A stretch of DNA of 64,000 nt from Bacteroides sp. (GTDB taxonomy: Bacteria > Bacteroidota > Bacteroidia > Bacteroidales > Muribaculaceae). Below, piece by piece: positions 8,321-17,458 of this stretch. The stretch lies in assembly GCA_014801525.1 (NCBI GenBank), contig JAAVEB010000002.1, positions 1 to 64,000 on the forward strand, read 5' to 3'. The translations under genes and the position numbers were made by a program. Position 1 is the first letter of the stretch. The number at the start of each line of letters is the position of its first letter. A model generated the notes under the pieces. It had not been told where the DNA came from. It searched no databases and saw nothing but the letters and a program-made list of their open reading frames with translations.

Positions 8321-8695
8321 TCAGCGCACTGCAATCACTTCGATCTCAACAAGCACGTTCTTGGGCAAAGTCTTAACAGCCACAGCCGAGCGAGCCGGGA
8401 ACGGGGCTGTGAAAACCTGAGCATAGACTTCGTTCATCGCCGCGAAGTCGCCCATATCGGCAAGGAAAACAGTGGTCTTCACCACGTTGTCGACCGACAA
8501 TCCCGCTGCGTCGAGGATCGCTTTCACATTTGCCAGCGACTGCTTTGTCTGAGCCTCTATACCTTCGGGGATAGAGCCGTCGGCGGGATTGATGGGTATT
8601 TGTCCTGAAGCAAACAGCATTGAACCGGTGTCAATAGCCTGGCTGTAGGGACCGATGGCTCCGGGAGCCGCATTAGTTGATACTTGTTTTTTCAT
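8321..8695 (-). CDS. ridA: RidA family enamine/imine deaminase
   Basis: A 124-residue protein of the YjgF/YER057c/UK114 family, which hydrolyses reactive 2-aminoacrylate and related enamines formed by PLP enzymes. The signature R102 in the FPARSAVAVKTLPKN segment and the downstream VEIEVIAV strand with its glutamates match active RidA. The N-terminal GPYSQA loop is intact. Length is exactly typical. It lies 27 bases downstream of yihY on the same strand and may share its transcript. A shared terminator lies just beyond its stop. Confidence 0.95.
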   Translation of the reverse strand: MKKQVSTNAAPGAIGPYSQAIDTGSMLFASGQIPINPADGSIPEGIEAQTKQSLANVKAILDAAGLSVDNVVKTTVFLADMGDFAAMNEVYAQVFTAPFPARSAVAVKTLPKNVLVEIEVIAVR

Positions 8696-8722
8696 CGTTT
8701 TGTTGGTTTTATATTAATAATT

Positions 8723-10117
8723 CTATTTATTGCCCGGAGTTCCCTCAATATTTATAGGAATATCCATCAGCAATACGTCAGATTTTCCTTCGATTACCTG
8801 GCGGCTTATGCCGTCAAGTATTTCCAGCAGCGGAGCAAACTCCTCTTTGAAATTGGGGATGAACTGCGCCGAACCGGTGTTGTCGATTTTTTTCATCACA
8901 TAGCCCATCGAGAGCATGTGGATGTCAAGAGCCGGCTGATAGGCAATCCCCGCGTCGCCCTTTTCAAGGCACACTTCATTGAGGAGTCGGGCTTGAACAA
9001 GCTCGTCGGTGAGATTGCTCACAAGCCTTGCCGGGAGATGGTAGAGCACGGAGAAATCAGCCACTTTCAACGGCGGATATTGTTTTTCAAACCTCTGCAC
9101 CACTATAGCCATGATGACCACCGCAATTTTGCGCTTATAGTCGGGAGAGATGGAGTTGATGTCATTGTTGAAGCTGAACTGAAAAATATTCTGCGACGAG
9201 TAGCACAGGACCACGCCCGAAAGCGTGATGGTCCACGCAAGCTGCATCCACAGCAAGAGCAACGGCAGGAATGCGAAGCTACCGTAAATGGCATTGTACT
9301 TGGAGACATAGAGCTGTCCCGACACAAAGAGATATTGAAGAATCTGGAATCCGGTTCCGGCAAAAACTCCGCTGATGAATGCATTTTTGAACTTCACTTT
9401 CGTGTTGGGGAAAAGCATGTACATTCCCGTGAAGGATAGCCACGAGAGGAAAAACGGGGCAAAGTCAAGGAAGACTGTGAGAGCCGGAGAAATTATCTTC
9501 AGCACGGGATTATCGATCATCGTGGTGGTTGACATCACGAGCGAAATACCGCTCGCGCATATCATCAGAATGGGGAGCAGGAAGAGAATCGCCGTGTAGT
9601 CAATGACTTTTCGGAGCATCGAGCGGTCGGTAGACACGCCCCATATGAGATTGAACGTGCTCTCGATGTTGCTCATCAACGAAATCAATGTCCACAACAG
9701 GAACACAAGACCCACGCCGACAAAAACGCCCTGAGACGCCTGGGCGAGATACTGGTCGACAAAACCGAGCGCCGTTTCAAGGGCTTTTTTCTGCGATGGT
9801 AGCGAATTGAACAGTTGAGACGTGAGCAGATTCTGGAATCCGAATCCTCGCCCTATGGCGAAAAGAATAGCCAGCGCCGGGACAACTGCAAGAAGAGTGT
9901 TGTAGGTGAGCGACGCCGCCTGATTCTGCAATTTCGCATTCATGAATGACTTGACAGCGAGATTAATGGTCTTGATAGTGTCGACTTTCCAGTTGTTGCG
10001 GGTGTCATTCCACACGCCATCGCAGCAATAAGCCCACACCGTTCTCGCTTTCTCGGGCAATCCCCTGAAAAAGTCGACTAGAGCAGTCCATCTTGATTTT
10101 TTAGTGTCGTCAGCCAT
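8723..10117 (-). CDS. YihY/BrkB family inner-membrane protein
   Basis: A 464-residue protein with a soluble N-terminal stretch, then a YihY/UPF0761 membrane domain of about six helices (roughly 85-325). The AASLTYNTLLAVVPALAILFA segment is the family signature. A winged-helix-like soluble tail follows (about 335-464). The family was once annotated as ribonuclease BN, but that activity belongs to another protein; its actual function is uncertain. The start is the first ATG, a few bases downstream of a -7-like box on this strand, so the leader would be very short. It is divergent from the Fur-family gene. Confidence 0.9.
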   Translation of the reverse strand: MADDTKKSRWTALVDFFRGLPEKARTVWAYCCDGVWNDTRNNWKVDTIKTINLAVKSFMNAKLQNQAASLTYNTLLAVVPALAILFAIGRGFGFQNLLTSQLFNSLPSQKKALETALGFVDQYLAQASQGVFVGVGLVFLLWTLISLMSNIESTFNLIWGVSTDRSMLRKVIDYTAILFLLPILMICASGISLVMSTTTMIDNPVLKIISPALTVFLDFAPFFLSWLSFTGMYMLFPNTKVKFKNAFISGVFAGTGFQILQYLFVSGQLYVSKYNAIYGSFAFLPLLLLWMQLAWTITLSGVVLCYSSQNIFQFSFNNDINSISPDYKRKIAVVIMAIVVQRFEKQYPPLKVADFSVLYHLPARLVSNLTDELVQARLLNEVCLEKGDAGIAYQPALDIHMLSMGYVMKKIDNTGSAQFIPNFKEEFAPLLEILDGISRQVIEGKSDVLLMDIPINIEGTPGNK

Positions 10118-10125
10118 CTATTTCA

Positions 10126-10145
10126 CAAATCTATTTTGCAAAATA
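10126..10145. promoter_or_regulatory. Divergent control region with a 14-bp palindrome
   Basis: On the minus strand a -7-like TAGATTTG occupies 10133-10126, eight bases before the yihY ATG. Overlapping its upstream edge is the perfect palindrome TATTTTGCAAAATA (10132-10145), of the AT-rich kind bound by Fur-family repressors. The divergent gene encodes such a regulator, so autoregulation or yihY control is plausible but unproven. Confidence 0.45.
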
Positions 10146-10189
10146 ACAAAATTTCTGCGTGAAAAGTCGGTTTTATTGGCAAAAACATT

Positions 10190-10197
10190 TAATTTTG
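10190..10197 (+). promoter_or_regulatory. -7 box of the Fur-family gene
   Basis: TAATTTTG at 10190-10197 lies only 7 bases before the ATG at 10205. A clear -33 TTG at 19-20 bases is missing. If used, transcription would start at or next to the start codon. Confidence 0.5.
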
Positions 10198-10204
10198 CAT
10201 AATA

Positions 10205-10678
10205 ATGTTAGATGAAAAGTCATTGATCGCATTGCGAGCTGCCCTGACAGAGTATCTCCGTGTTAAAAAATTGAGAAAAACACCGGAGCGCTTTGCCATT
10301 CTTGACAAAGTAGCCGAGATGAACCGGCATTTTGACATCGACACTCTCTATGCGGCAATAGATGCCGACGGCTTCCATGTGAGCAGAGCCACCCTCTATA
10401 ACACCATGGACCTCTTCACTGACTGCGGGATTGTGAGGCGCCATCAGTTTGGCACGCAACCGGCACAGTATGAGATAGCAGCAGGCATTTCCAATCATCT
10501 GCATCTAATATGCCGTCAATGTGGCAAAATAAAGGAGGCGAAAGACCCCGAGCTGGTGCAGTTTATCAATACCCGGCACTACTCGGCATTTCAGAATTCT
10601 TATTTCAGCCTTTACGTTTACGGCACTTGCAATGCGTGTGTACGCCGCAATAAGCGCACGAAGAAAAACAGTAATTAG
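10205..10678 (+). CDS. Fur-family metalloregulator
   Basis: A 157-residue transcription factor. The N-terminal winged helix (about 1-95) contains the recognition helix segment VSRATLYNTMDLF. The dimerisation domain has NHLHLIC and two CxxC pairs, C103/C106 and C142/C145, as in the structural zinc site of Fur, PerR and Zur. The family usually represses iron, zinc or peroxide-response genes; the exact metal cannot be assigned by eye. The lysine-rich tail is unstructured. It is followed by purA after 24 bases, and a possible palindromic operator lies in the divergent region upstream. Confidence 0.9.
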   Translation: MLDEKSLIALRAALTEYLRVKKLRKTPERFAILDKVAEMNRHFDIDTLYAAIDADGFHVSRATLYNTMDLFTDCGIVRRHQFGTQPAQYEIAAGISNHLHLICRQCGKIKEAKDPELVQFINTRHYSAFQNSYFSLYVYGTCNACVRRNKRTKKNSN

Positions 10679-10702
10679 AACCAACAACAATATAACTGAA
10701 AA

Positions 10703-11971
10703 ATGAAAGTTGATGTTTTGCTCGGGCTCCAGTGGGGCGATGAAGGAAAAGGGAAAGTAGTTGACGTGCTTACTCCAAGATATGACGTGGTTGCACGTTT
10801 TCAAGGCGGACCCAACGCCGGACACACTCTTGAATTCGAAGGGAAAAAGTATGTGCTCCGTTCTATCCCGTCGGGCATTTTCCAGCATGGGCAGACCAAT
10901 ATTATCGGCAACGGCGTAGTTCTCGACCCGGTTTTGTTCAAAGAAGAAGCTGAGGCTCTTGAGAAAAGCGGCGTGCCCTTGAAGGAAATACTCAAACTGT
11001 CGAAGAAAATCCACCTCATTCTTCCTACCCACCGCTTGCTTGACGCTGCCAACGAAAAAGCCAAAGGCGGAGCTAAGATAGGCACCACCGGCAAGGGTAT
11101 CGGTCCCACTTATACCGACAAGATAAGCCGTAACGGACTGCGTCTCGGTGACACATTCCACAATTTCGAGACAAAATATAAAGCTGCCCGTGACCGTCAC
11201 GTGGCTATGCTGAAATCGATGGGCGAAGAACCCGAATTTTCAGAACTTGAAAATAAGTGGCTCGACGCCATCGAATATATAAAAGGATATGACATCGTTG
11301 ACAGCGAGCACCTGGTGAACCGTCTGCTCAAAGAGGGCAAGAGCGTGCTTTGCGAAGGCGCTCAGGGAACTCTGCTCGACGTTGACTTCGGCAGCTATCC
11401 GTTTGTCACCTCAAGCAACACCATCTGCTCGGGAGCTTGCTCGGGACTCGGAGTCGCGCCCAATAAGATAGGAGAAGTATTCGGTATTTTCAAGGCTTAT
11501 TGCACCCGTGTAGGCGCAGGCCCCTTCCCTACCGAACTTTTCGACGAGACCGGCAAACTCATCCGTGACCTCGGACACGAATACGGAGCCGTGACCGGTC
11601 GCGAACGCCGCTGCGGCTGGATTGACCTCGTAGCTTTGAAATATGCCATCATGATCAACGGCGTTACGCAGCTTATCATGATGAAGAGCGACGTGCTCGA
11701 CGGATTTGACGAAATCAAGGCTTGCGTTGCCTACGAAATCAACGGCGAGCGCGTGGAAGAATTCCCGTTCTCTATCGAAGAGGACGAGATAAAGCCGGTT
11801 TATGTCACCCTCCCGGGCTGGAAAACCGACATGACTTCATTCCGCAGCGAGGAGCAGTTCCCCCAGGCGTTCAAAGATTATATCGCATTCCTTGAAAAAG
11901 AACTTGAAACACCTATAACTATAGTGTCAATCGGTCCTGACCGAGAACAAACCATCATTAGAAAAAAGTAA
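10703..11971 (+). CDS. purA: Adenylosuccinate synthetase
   Basis: A 422-residue GTP-dependent enzyme that condenses IMP with aspartate, the first committed step from IMP to AMP. The N-terminal GLQWGDEGKGK carries the catalytic Asp and P-loop, followed by GGPNAGHT, the IMP-binding TTGKGIGPTYTDK loop and VTGRERRCGWID. Length is typical for bacterial PurA. It sits 24 bases after the Fur-family gene and 21 bases before a DUF1015 gene in a same-strand run. Confidence 0.97.
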   Translation: MKVDVLLGLQWGDEGKGKVVDVLTPRYDVVARFQGGPNAGHTLEFEGKKYVLRSIPSGIFQHGQTNIIGNGVVLDPVLFKEEAEALEKSGVPLKEILKLSKKIHLILPTHRLLDAANEKAKGGAKIGTTGKGIGPTYTDKISRNGLRLGDTFHNFETKYKAARDRHVAMLKSMGEEPEFSELENKWLDAIEYIKGYDIVDSEHLVNRLLKEGKSVLCEGAQGTLLDVDFGSYPFVTSSNTICSGACSGLGVAPNKIGEVFGIFKAYCTRVGAGPFPTELFDETGKLIRDLGHEYGAVTGRERRCGWIDLVALKYAIMINGVTQLIMMKSDVLDGFDEIKACVAYEINGERVEEFPFSIEEDEIKPVYVTLPGWKTDMTSFRSEEQFPQAFKDYIAFLEKELETPITIVSIGPDREQTIIRKK

Positions 11972-11992
11972 TACCTTTAAAACTAAAAAACA

Positions 11993-13240
11993 ATGGCTAA
12001 AATTAAACCGTTTAAAGGTCTTCGCCCTCCAAAAGATCTTGTCACCGAGGTGGCTTCACGCCCCTATGACGTGCTTGACTCCGAAGAGGCGCGCGCCGAA
12101 GCCGGAGACAACCTTAAGTCGCTCTATCACATCATCAAGCCCGAGATTGACTTCGAACCGGGCAAAGACGAGCACGCTCCCGAAGTCTATGACAAGGCAG
12201 TGGAAAACTTCAAGGCTTTCCAGGAAAACGGCTGGCTCGTTCAAGACGACAAAGAGCGCTACTACATCTACGCGCAGACCATGGACGGCAGAACGCAATA
12301 TGGATTCGTAATCGCCGCCAATGTAGCCGACTACATGGAAGGACGCATCAAGAAGCATGAGCTGACCCGCCGCGACAAGGAGGAGGACCGCATGAAACAC
12401 GTGCGCATCAACAACGCCAATATCGAGCCTGTGTTTTTCGCATTCCCCGACAATGACGAGCTTGAAAAAATAATCAAGGATGTCACTTCGGGAACTCCGG
12501 AATATGACTTCGTATCGGCTGACGGATTCGGACACCACTTCTGGGTGATTGACGACAACGCCACCATAGCCCGCATCACCGAGCTTTTTGACGCAATTCC
12601 GTCGCTCTACATCGCCGACGGACATCACCGCACCGCCGCCGCCGCTCTGGTGGGCAACGAGAAGGCTCAGAACAATCCAAATCATGCCGGCGACGAAGAG
12701 TACAATTATTTCCTCGCCGTGGCATTCCCGGCATCACATCTTAAGATTATCGACTATAACCGAGTTGTGAAAGACCTCAACGGGCTATCTCCCGAGGAAT
12801 TTCTCGCAGCGTTGGAAAAAGACTTCATCGTGGAACTTAAAGGTGAAGAGGAGTATCGCCCCGCAGGGTTGCACAACTTCTCGCTTTACCTCGACGGAAA
12901 ATGGTATAGCCTCACCGCACGCGAAGGAAGATATGACGACAATGACCCGATAGGCAAACTCGACGTGACAGTGTCGAGCGACCTTATTCTGCGCGATATT
13001 CTCGGAATCCATGACCTCAGAAGCGACAAGCGCATAGATTTTGTCGGCGGAATCAGAGGACTCGGTGAATTGAAACGCCGCGTCGACTCGGGCGAGATGA
13101 AAGTGGCGCTCGCACTCTATCCCGTCACCATGGACCAGTTGATGGACATAGCCGACACGGGCAATATCATGCCGCCTAAAACCACATGGTTTGAACCGAA
13201 GCTGCGCTCGGGACTCATCATTCATAAACTTGAAGACTGA
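11993..13240 (+). CDS. DUF1015 family protein
   Basis: A 415-residue cytoplasmic protein. The family signature ADGHHR (about residues 208-213) and the N-terminal KPFKGLRPPKDLV...RPYDVLD segment are both present. DUF1015 proteins are widespread in anaerobes and are sometimes proposed to be kinase- or SerB-like, but no activity can be read from this sequence. Its stop shares one base with the start of the RseC-like gene, so translation is probably coupled. Confidence 0.88.
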   Translation: MAKIKPFKGLRPPKDLVTEVASRPYDVLDSEEARAEAGDNLKSLYHIIKPEIDFEPGKDEHAPEVYDKAVENFKAFQENGWLVQDDKERYYIYAQTMDGRTQYGFVIAANVADYMEGRIKKHELTRRDKEEDRMKHVRINNANIEPVFFAFPDNDELEKIIKDVTSGTPEYDFVSADGFGHHFWVIDDNATIARITELFDAIPSLYIADGHHRTAAAALVGNEKAQNNPNHAGDEEYNYFLAVAFPASHLKIIDYNRVVKDLNGLSPEEFLAALEKDFIVELKGEEEYRPAGLHNFSLYLDGKWYSLTAREGRYDDNDPIGKLDVTVSSDLILRDILGIHDLRSDKRIDFVGGIRGLGELKRRVDSGEMKVALALYPVTMDQLMDIADTGNIMPPKTTWFEPKLRSGLIIHKLED

Positions 13241-13659
13241 TGCCCCAGGAATTATCCCATATCGCCACGATCACCGCTATCGCTCCCGGGGCTGTCAAGG
13301 TCCATGTCGATGACGGCGGAGACAAATGCGGCGGATGTAGCGTGAAATTCATGTGCAAGCCCAACGGCGAGTCAGGGTCGGATATCGAAGTTCCGGTCAA
13401 AGACTCGTCAATCTACAGCGTGGGACAGAATGTGATGATCACCCTTGCCGACACAAAGCAATATTCAGCCACTCTCATCGCCTTGGCGCTTCCTTGCGTA
13501 GTGCTGTGTCTCGGAGTTGCCGCCGCTTACTTTGCCGGACTCAACGAGGGGTTATGCGCTCTTTCGGGACTCCTGTCGACCGCCATATACTTCGGAATAC
13601 TTTACCTCATGAGGAAACGCGTCAACAACACTTTCCTCTGGAAAATAGAACAAAAATAA
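13240..13659 (+). CDS. RseC/MucC-like membrane protein
   Basis: A 139-residue protein of the RseC/MucC (SoxR-reducing system) family. An N-terminal domain carries a cysteine cluster, CGGCSVKFMC (about 28-37). Two transmembrane helices (about 72-94 and 97-115) and a basic tail follow. In Bacteroidales this gene commonly precedes rnfB, and the family is linked to Rnf-type complexes in redox signalling or complex maturation. Its ATG overlaps the preceding TGA by one base. It is 35 bases upstream of rnfB. Confidence 0.87.
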   Translation: MPQELSHIATITAIAPGAVKVHVDDGGDKCGGCSVKFMCKPNGESGSDIEVPVKDSSIYSVGQNVMITLADTKQYSATLIALALPCVVLCLGVAAAYFAGLNEGLCALSGLLSTAIYFGILYLMRKRVNNTFLWKIEQK

Positions 13660-13694
13660 CTAACTAAATTTTTATACCAACAAATTACCGTGAG

Positions 13695-14531
13695 ATGTCA
13701 CCAATTATTATTGCAATCTTGATTTTAGGAGGCATCGGCATATTAAGTGCCTTGATCCTCTTTGTTGTCTCGAAGCGGTTCTATGTGAAGGAAGACCCAC
13801 GCATCGAATTGATCGAAGCGGTGCTTCCCGGCGCCAACTGCGGAAGTTGCGGCCGTTCAGGCTGTCATGACTTCGCTTGCGCATGCGCAACTGCCGACTC
13901 GCTTGACAATCTGATGTGTCCAGGCGCCGGCAATGAAGCCATGGCTAAAATCGCCGACATCGTGGGACTCACCGCTACCGCAGCAGAGCCCATGGTAGCA
14001 GTGCTCCGTTGCAACGGTTCTTGCGAGAACCGCCCCACGACCAGCACCTATGACGGACCCAAGTCATGCGCGATTCTCAGCTCGCTAAGCGCAGGAACCA
14101 CCGACTGTCCTTATGGCTGTCTTGGCTGCGGCGACTGTGTTTCAGCATGTAAGTTTGACGCACTCCACATGGATCCCGTGACCGGACTTCCGGTGGTAGA
14201 CGCCGACAAGTGTACCGGCTGCGGCGCATGTACCAAAGCATGTCCCCGCCACATCATCGAACTTCGCAAGAAGGGACCGAAGGGAATGCGAGTATGGGTA
14301 GCCTGCGCCAACAAGGACCGCGGCGCTGTCGCCATGAAGGAGTGCAGCGTAGCATGTATAGGCTGTGGAAAATGTAAGAAAGTGTGTCCGTTTGAAGCAA
14401 TCACCGTTGCTGACAATCTTGCTTACATCGACTTCAACAAGTGCCGTCTGTGTCAGAAATGTGTGGCAGAATGTCCTACCAAGGCAATTCACACCACCCG
14501 AGTAATTAAGCAAGTAACAGTAACCGAATAA
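13695..14531 (+). CDS. rnfB: Rnf complex subunit RnfB, ferredoxin-type electron input
   Basis: A 278-residue subunit that receives electrons from reduced ferredoxin. One N-terminal membrane anchor (about 3-26) is followed by a Fe-S motif C49-x2-C52-x4-C57-x17-C75. Several ferredoxin-like CxxCxxC clusters follow: CLGCGDCVSAC, CTGCGACTKAC, CIGCGKCKKVC and CRLCQKC. Full length for a Bacteroidales RnfB. rnfC begins 4 bases after its stop. Part of the six-gene set rnfBCDGEA. Confidence 0.96.
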   Translation: MSPIIIAILILGGIGILSALILFVVSKRFYVKEDPRIELIEAVLPGANCGSCGRSGCHDFACACATADSLDNLMCPGAGNEAMAKIADIVGLTATAAEPMVAVLRCNGSCENRPTTSTYDGPKSCAILSSLSAGTTDCPYGCLGCGDCVSACKFDALHMDPVTGLPVVDADKCTGCGACTKACPRHIIELRKKGPKGMRVWVACANKDRGAVAMKECSVACIGCGKCKKVCPFEAITVADNLAYIDFNKCRLCQKCVAECPTKAIHTTRVIKQVTVTE

Positions 14532-14535
14532 CACC

Positions 14536-15888
14536 ATGTTGCATACATTTCACAAGGGTGGCGTTCATCCACCTGAGAGTAAATTGACCGCATCTGCCGA
14601 GATTATTCCGGTAGATCTGCCGCGCGAAGTGGTTATCGCATTCGCGCAACACATCGGAGCTCCTGCAAAATGTGAACTCAAAAAGGGTGACCACGTGAAC
14701 CGCGGCGACCTCGTCGCTGCCGCAGGCGGTTTTGTTTCCGCCAACGTTCATGCCTCCATTTCAGGAACCGTGACCAAAATCGACAAGAGCAAAACAGCAT
14801 TCGGACTTCCGGTCGACACTGTCACCATCGTGGCAAGCGATGAAGACCATGAACGCGACCTCGAAGCGATAAAGAACCCGGTAGCGCTTCGCTCTGACGA
14901 GGAAATCGCCAAACTCGAGCCTAAAGAAATCATCGGCATTATCGATAATGCCGGCATCGTGGGTCTCGGTGGCGCCACTTTCCCGACAAAAGTGAAGCTT
15001 TGTCCTCCTCCCGGAAGCAAGCCTGAAGTAGTTATCATCAACGCAGTGGAATGTGAGCCTTACCTCACCAATGACCACGCTCTGATGCTTCAGCACCCTG
15101 ATGAAATTCTTGAAGGCGTCAAGCTGCTGATGAAGGCTGCCGGCGTAGACCGCGCAATCATCGGCATCGAAGCCAACAAAGGAAACGCCATTGACCTTCT
15201 CACCCAGAAAGCTGCTTCTGACAGCCGCATCGAGGTGATGGGATTGAAGGTGAAATATCCTCAGGGCGGTGAGAAACAGCTCATCGATGCTACTATCGGT
15301 AAAGAGGTGCCCTCGGGAGCTCTGCCTATCGCCACCGGCGCCATCGTTCAGAACGTCGCTACCGCCTATGCCGTTTATGAGGCAGTGAAATATGGCAAGC
15401 CCCTTATCGAGCGCGTGATGACCATCACCGGTCCCTCAGTAGAACGTCCGGGTAACTATCTCGTGGCTCTCGGCACCAACTTGAAGGCTCTTATCGATGT
15501 AGCCGGAGGTGTTCCCGCCGACACCGGCAAGATTATTCTTGGCGGTCCGATGATGGGTAAGAGCGCTGTTCAAATCGACGCGCCCACCATCAAGGGAACA
15601 TCAGCAATATTGATGCTGCCCCAGTCAGAAGCGAAACGCAATAAGGTTGAGCCCTGTATACGCTGCGCGTCATGCGTGAGCGCATGTCCGATGGGTCTTG
15701 AGCCTTATCTGCTTAGCACGCTTTCGCGCTTCGGACAATGGGAGGAAGTTGAGGCAAACAAGGTTATGAACTGTATAGAATGTGGCTGTTGCAGCTACAT
15801 CTGTCCGTCAACCCGTCCTCTGCTTGATTATATAAGACTTGGTAAAACGACTGTCGGCGGCATCATCCGTGCAAGGCAGCAAAAATAA
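14536..15888 (+). CDS. rnfC: Rnf complex subunit RnfC, NADH/FMN subunit
   Basis: A 450-residue peripheral subunit that binds FMN and NAD(H). It shows the complex-I 51-kDa-like glycine loop GLGGATFPTKVKL (about 143-155), YPQGGEKQL (about 243-251), and two 4Fe-4S motifs near the C terminus: CIRCASCVSACP and CIECGCCSYICP. The N-terminal barrel-sandwich segment HASISGTVTKID is typical. Some RnfC proteins carry long alanine-rich repeat tails; this one ends soon after the second cluster. Confidence 0.96.
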   Translation: MLHTFHKGGVHPPESKLTASAEIIPVDLPREVVIAFAQHIGAPAKCELKKGDHVNRGDLVAAAGGFVSANVHASISGTVTKIDKSKTAFGLPVDTVTIVASDEDHERDLEAIKNPVALRSDEEIAKLEPKEIIGIIDNAGIVGLGGATFPTKVKLCPPPGSKPEVVIINAVECEPYLTNDHALMLQHPDEILEGVKLLMKAAGVDRAIIGIEANKGNAIDLLTQKAASDSRIEVMGLKVKYPQGGEKQLIDATIGKEVPSGALPIATGAIVQNVATAYAVYEAVKYGKPLIERVMTITGPSVERPGNYLVALGTNLKALIDVAGGVPADTGKIILGGPMMGKSAVQIDAPTIKGTSAILMLPQSEAKRNKVEPCIRCASCVSACPMGLEPYLLSTLSRFGQWEEVEANKVMNCIECGCCSYICPSTRPLLDYIRLGKTTVGGIIRARQQK

Positions 15889-15899
15889 ACGATGGAAAA

Positions 15900-16856
15900 A
15901 TGAATCCAATGCTAACTATTTCGGCGTCGCCCCATTTCCACACCCATCGCACGGTGTCAACCTGCATGTGGCACGTCATCATCGCGCTGTTGCCGGCGCT
16001 CGCTTGCTCGATTTATTTCTTCGGAGTAGGCGCACTGATTGTAATTGTCACCGCACTGCTCGGCTGCATGGCTACCGAGTATGTCATCAACCGCTGGATG
16101 TTTGGCAACCCCGACTCTACCCTTGCCAACGGCAGCGCCATCCTCACCGGACTTCTGCTTGCGTTCAACCTTCCGTCAAACCTTCCCGTGTGGATTGTTT
16201 TGATCGGTTCGGTTGTTGCTATCGGCATCGGTAAAATGTCGTTCGGCGGTCTGGGTACCAACATCTGGAACCCCGCGCTCGTAGGTCGTGTGTTCCTTCT
16301 CATTTCTTTCCCGGTTCAGATGACCTCATGGCCTCTTCCCGGAGTGAATACCTGGAACTATCTTGACGCTACCACCGGAGCAACCACTCTCGGTCTTTTG
16401 AAACTCGGCGAAGCCACTCCCGACTCAATCAGCCTTGCCAACAACGCAGTTGGTTTCATGGGCGGTTCACTCGGCGAGGTGAGCGCAATCGCTCTTCTTA
16501 TAGGCTTCGTCTATCTGCTCTGTGTTAAGGTAATCACCTGGCATATTCCGGTTGCAGTTCTCGGCGCCGTAGCTCTGTTCACTCTTTGCATCGGCGACAA
16601 TATCGGAGTTGAATTGCTGTCGGGAGGTCTTATTCTCGGCGCATGCTTCATGGCTACCGACTATGTGACTTCACCGATGTCTCACAAAGGTATGATCGTG
16701 TTTGGCGTTCTTATCGGTATTATCACCGTGATTATCCGTAAGTGGGGCGCATATCCCGAGGGCGTTTCATTCGCTATACTTCTTGCCAATAGCGTAGTTC
16801 CCCTGATTGACCGTTACATTAAGCCGTCTAAGTTCGGAGAAAGGAGTAAAAAATGA
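15900..16856 (+). CDS. rnfD: Rnf complex subunit RnfD
   Basis: A 318-residue integral membrane subunit of the NqrB/RnfD family with about nine to ten helices. It carries the covalent-flavin motif D-A-T-T-G-A-T, whose Thr162 is the expected FMN attachment site. The segment GGLGTNIWNPALVGR is also family-typical. It starts 11 bases after rnfC. Its stop overlaps the start of rnfG by 4 bases, so translation is probably coupled. Confidence 0.96.
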   Translation: MNPMLTISASPHFHTHRTVSTCMWHVIIALLPALACSIYFFGVGALIVIVTALLGCMATEYVINRWMFGNPDSTLANGSAILTGLLLAFNLPSNLPVWIVLIGSVVAIGIGKMSFGGLGTNIWNPALVGRVFLLISFPVQMTSWPLPGVNTWNYLDATTGATTLGLLKLGEATPDSISLANNAVGFMGGSLGEVSAIALLIGFVYLLCVKVITWHIPVAVLGAVALFTLCIGDNIGVELLSGGLILGACFMATDYVTSPMSHKGMIVFGVLIGIITVIIRKWGAYPEGVSFAILLANSVVPLIDRYIKPSKFGERSKK

Positions 16857-17458
16857 AGAAGCTCGCATCAACACTGCCCAACATGATCATCTCACTGGGC
16901 GTAATCACTATTGTTGCCGCATCTTTGCTCGCCTGGGCTCACAGCGTCACCGCCGAGCCTATCGCCCAGGCGGAAAAGCAAACCCGAGTAGACGCAATCA
17001 AGGATGTGTTGCCGGCATTTGACAATGACCCTCTTGCTAACGCCACCGAGATCTATCAGCTTGGCGAAGGCAACGCGCCGTTCACCGTTTATCCCGCTTA
17101 TGAAGGCGACAAGTTTGTAGGCGCCGCAGTTGAGGGATATACCACCAACGGTTTTTCGGGAGAAATCAAAATCATGTATGGCTTCGACGCAGAAGGCATC
17201 GTGAGCGGCTTCCAGGTTCTTTCCCACGCAGAGACTCCCGGTCTCGGCGCCAAGATGAACGAATGGTTCCGCATGGAAGAGGGCAACCGCTCGGTTCTTG
17301 GGAAGAATCCCGCCGTTGTCAATATGACCGTGGCTAAAGACGGAGGCGCCATCGACGCAATCACAGCCGCCACTATCAGCTCCCGCGCATTCCTTGGAGC
17401 GCTTCGTGACTGTTTCCAAGCATTTGAAACATATAAAAAAGACCTCAACAATGAATAA
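16853..17458 (+). CDS. rnfG: Rnf complex subunit RnfG
   Basis: A 201-residue subunit with one N-terminal helix (about 10-29) and a periplasmic FMN domain. The flavinylation motif reads ITAATISS (about 170-177), with Thr174 as the probable covalent FMN site. ETPGLGAKM (about 127-135) is the conserved loop of NqrC/RnfG. It overlaps rnfD by 4 bases and rnfE by 8 bases. A flavin transferase (ApbE) would be needed to load it; none is in the window. Confidence 0.95.
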   Translation: MKKLASTLPNMIISLGVITIVAASLLAWAHSVTAEPIAQAEKQTRVDAIKDVLPAFDNDPLANATEIYQLGEGNAPFTVYPAYEGDKFVGAAVEGYTTNGFSGEIKIMYGFDAEGIVSGFQVLSHAETPGLGAKMNEWFRMEEGNRSVLGKNPAVVNMTVAKDGGAIDAITAATISSRAFLGALRDCFQAFETYKKDLNNE

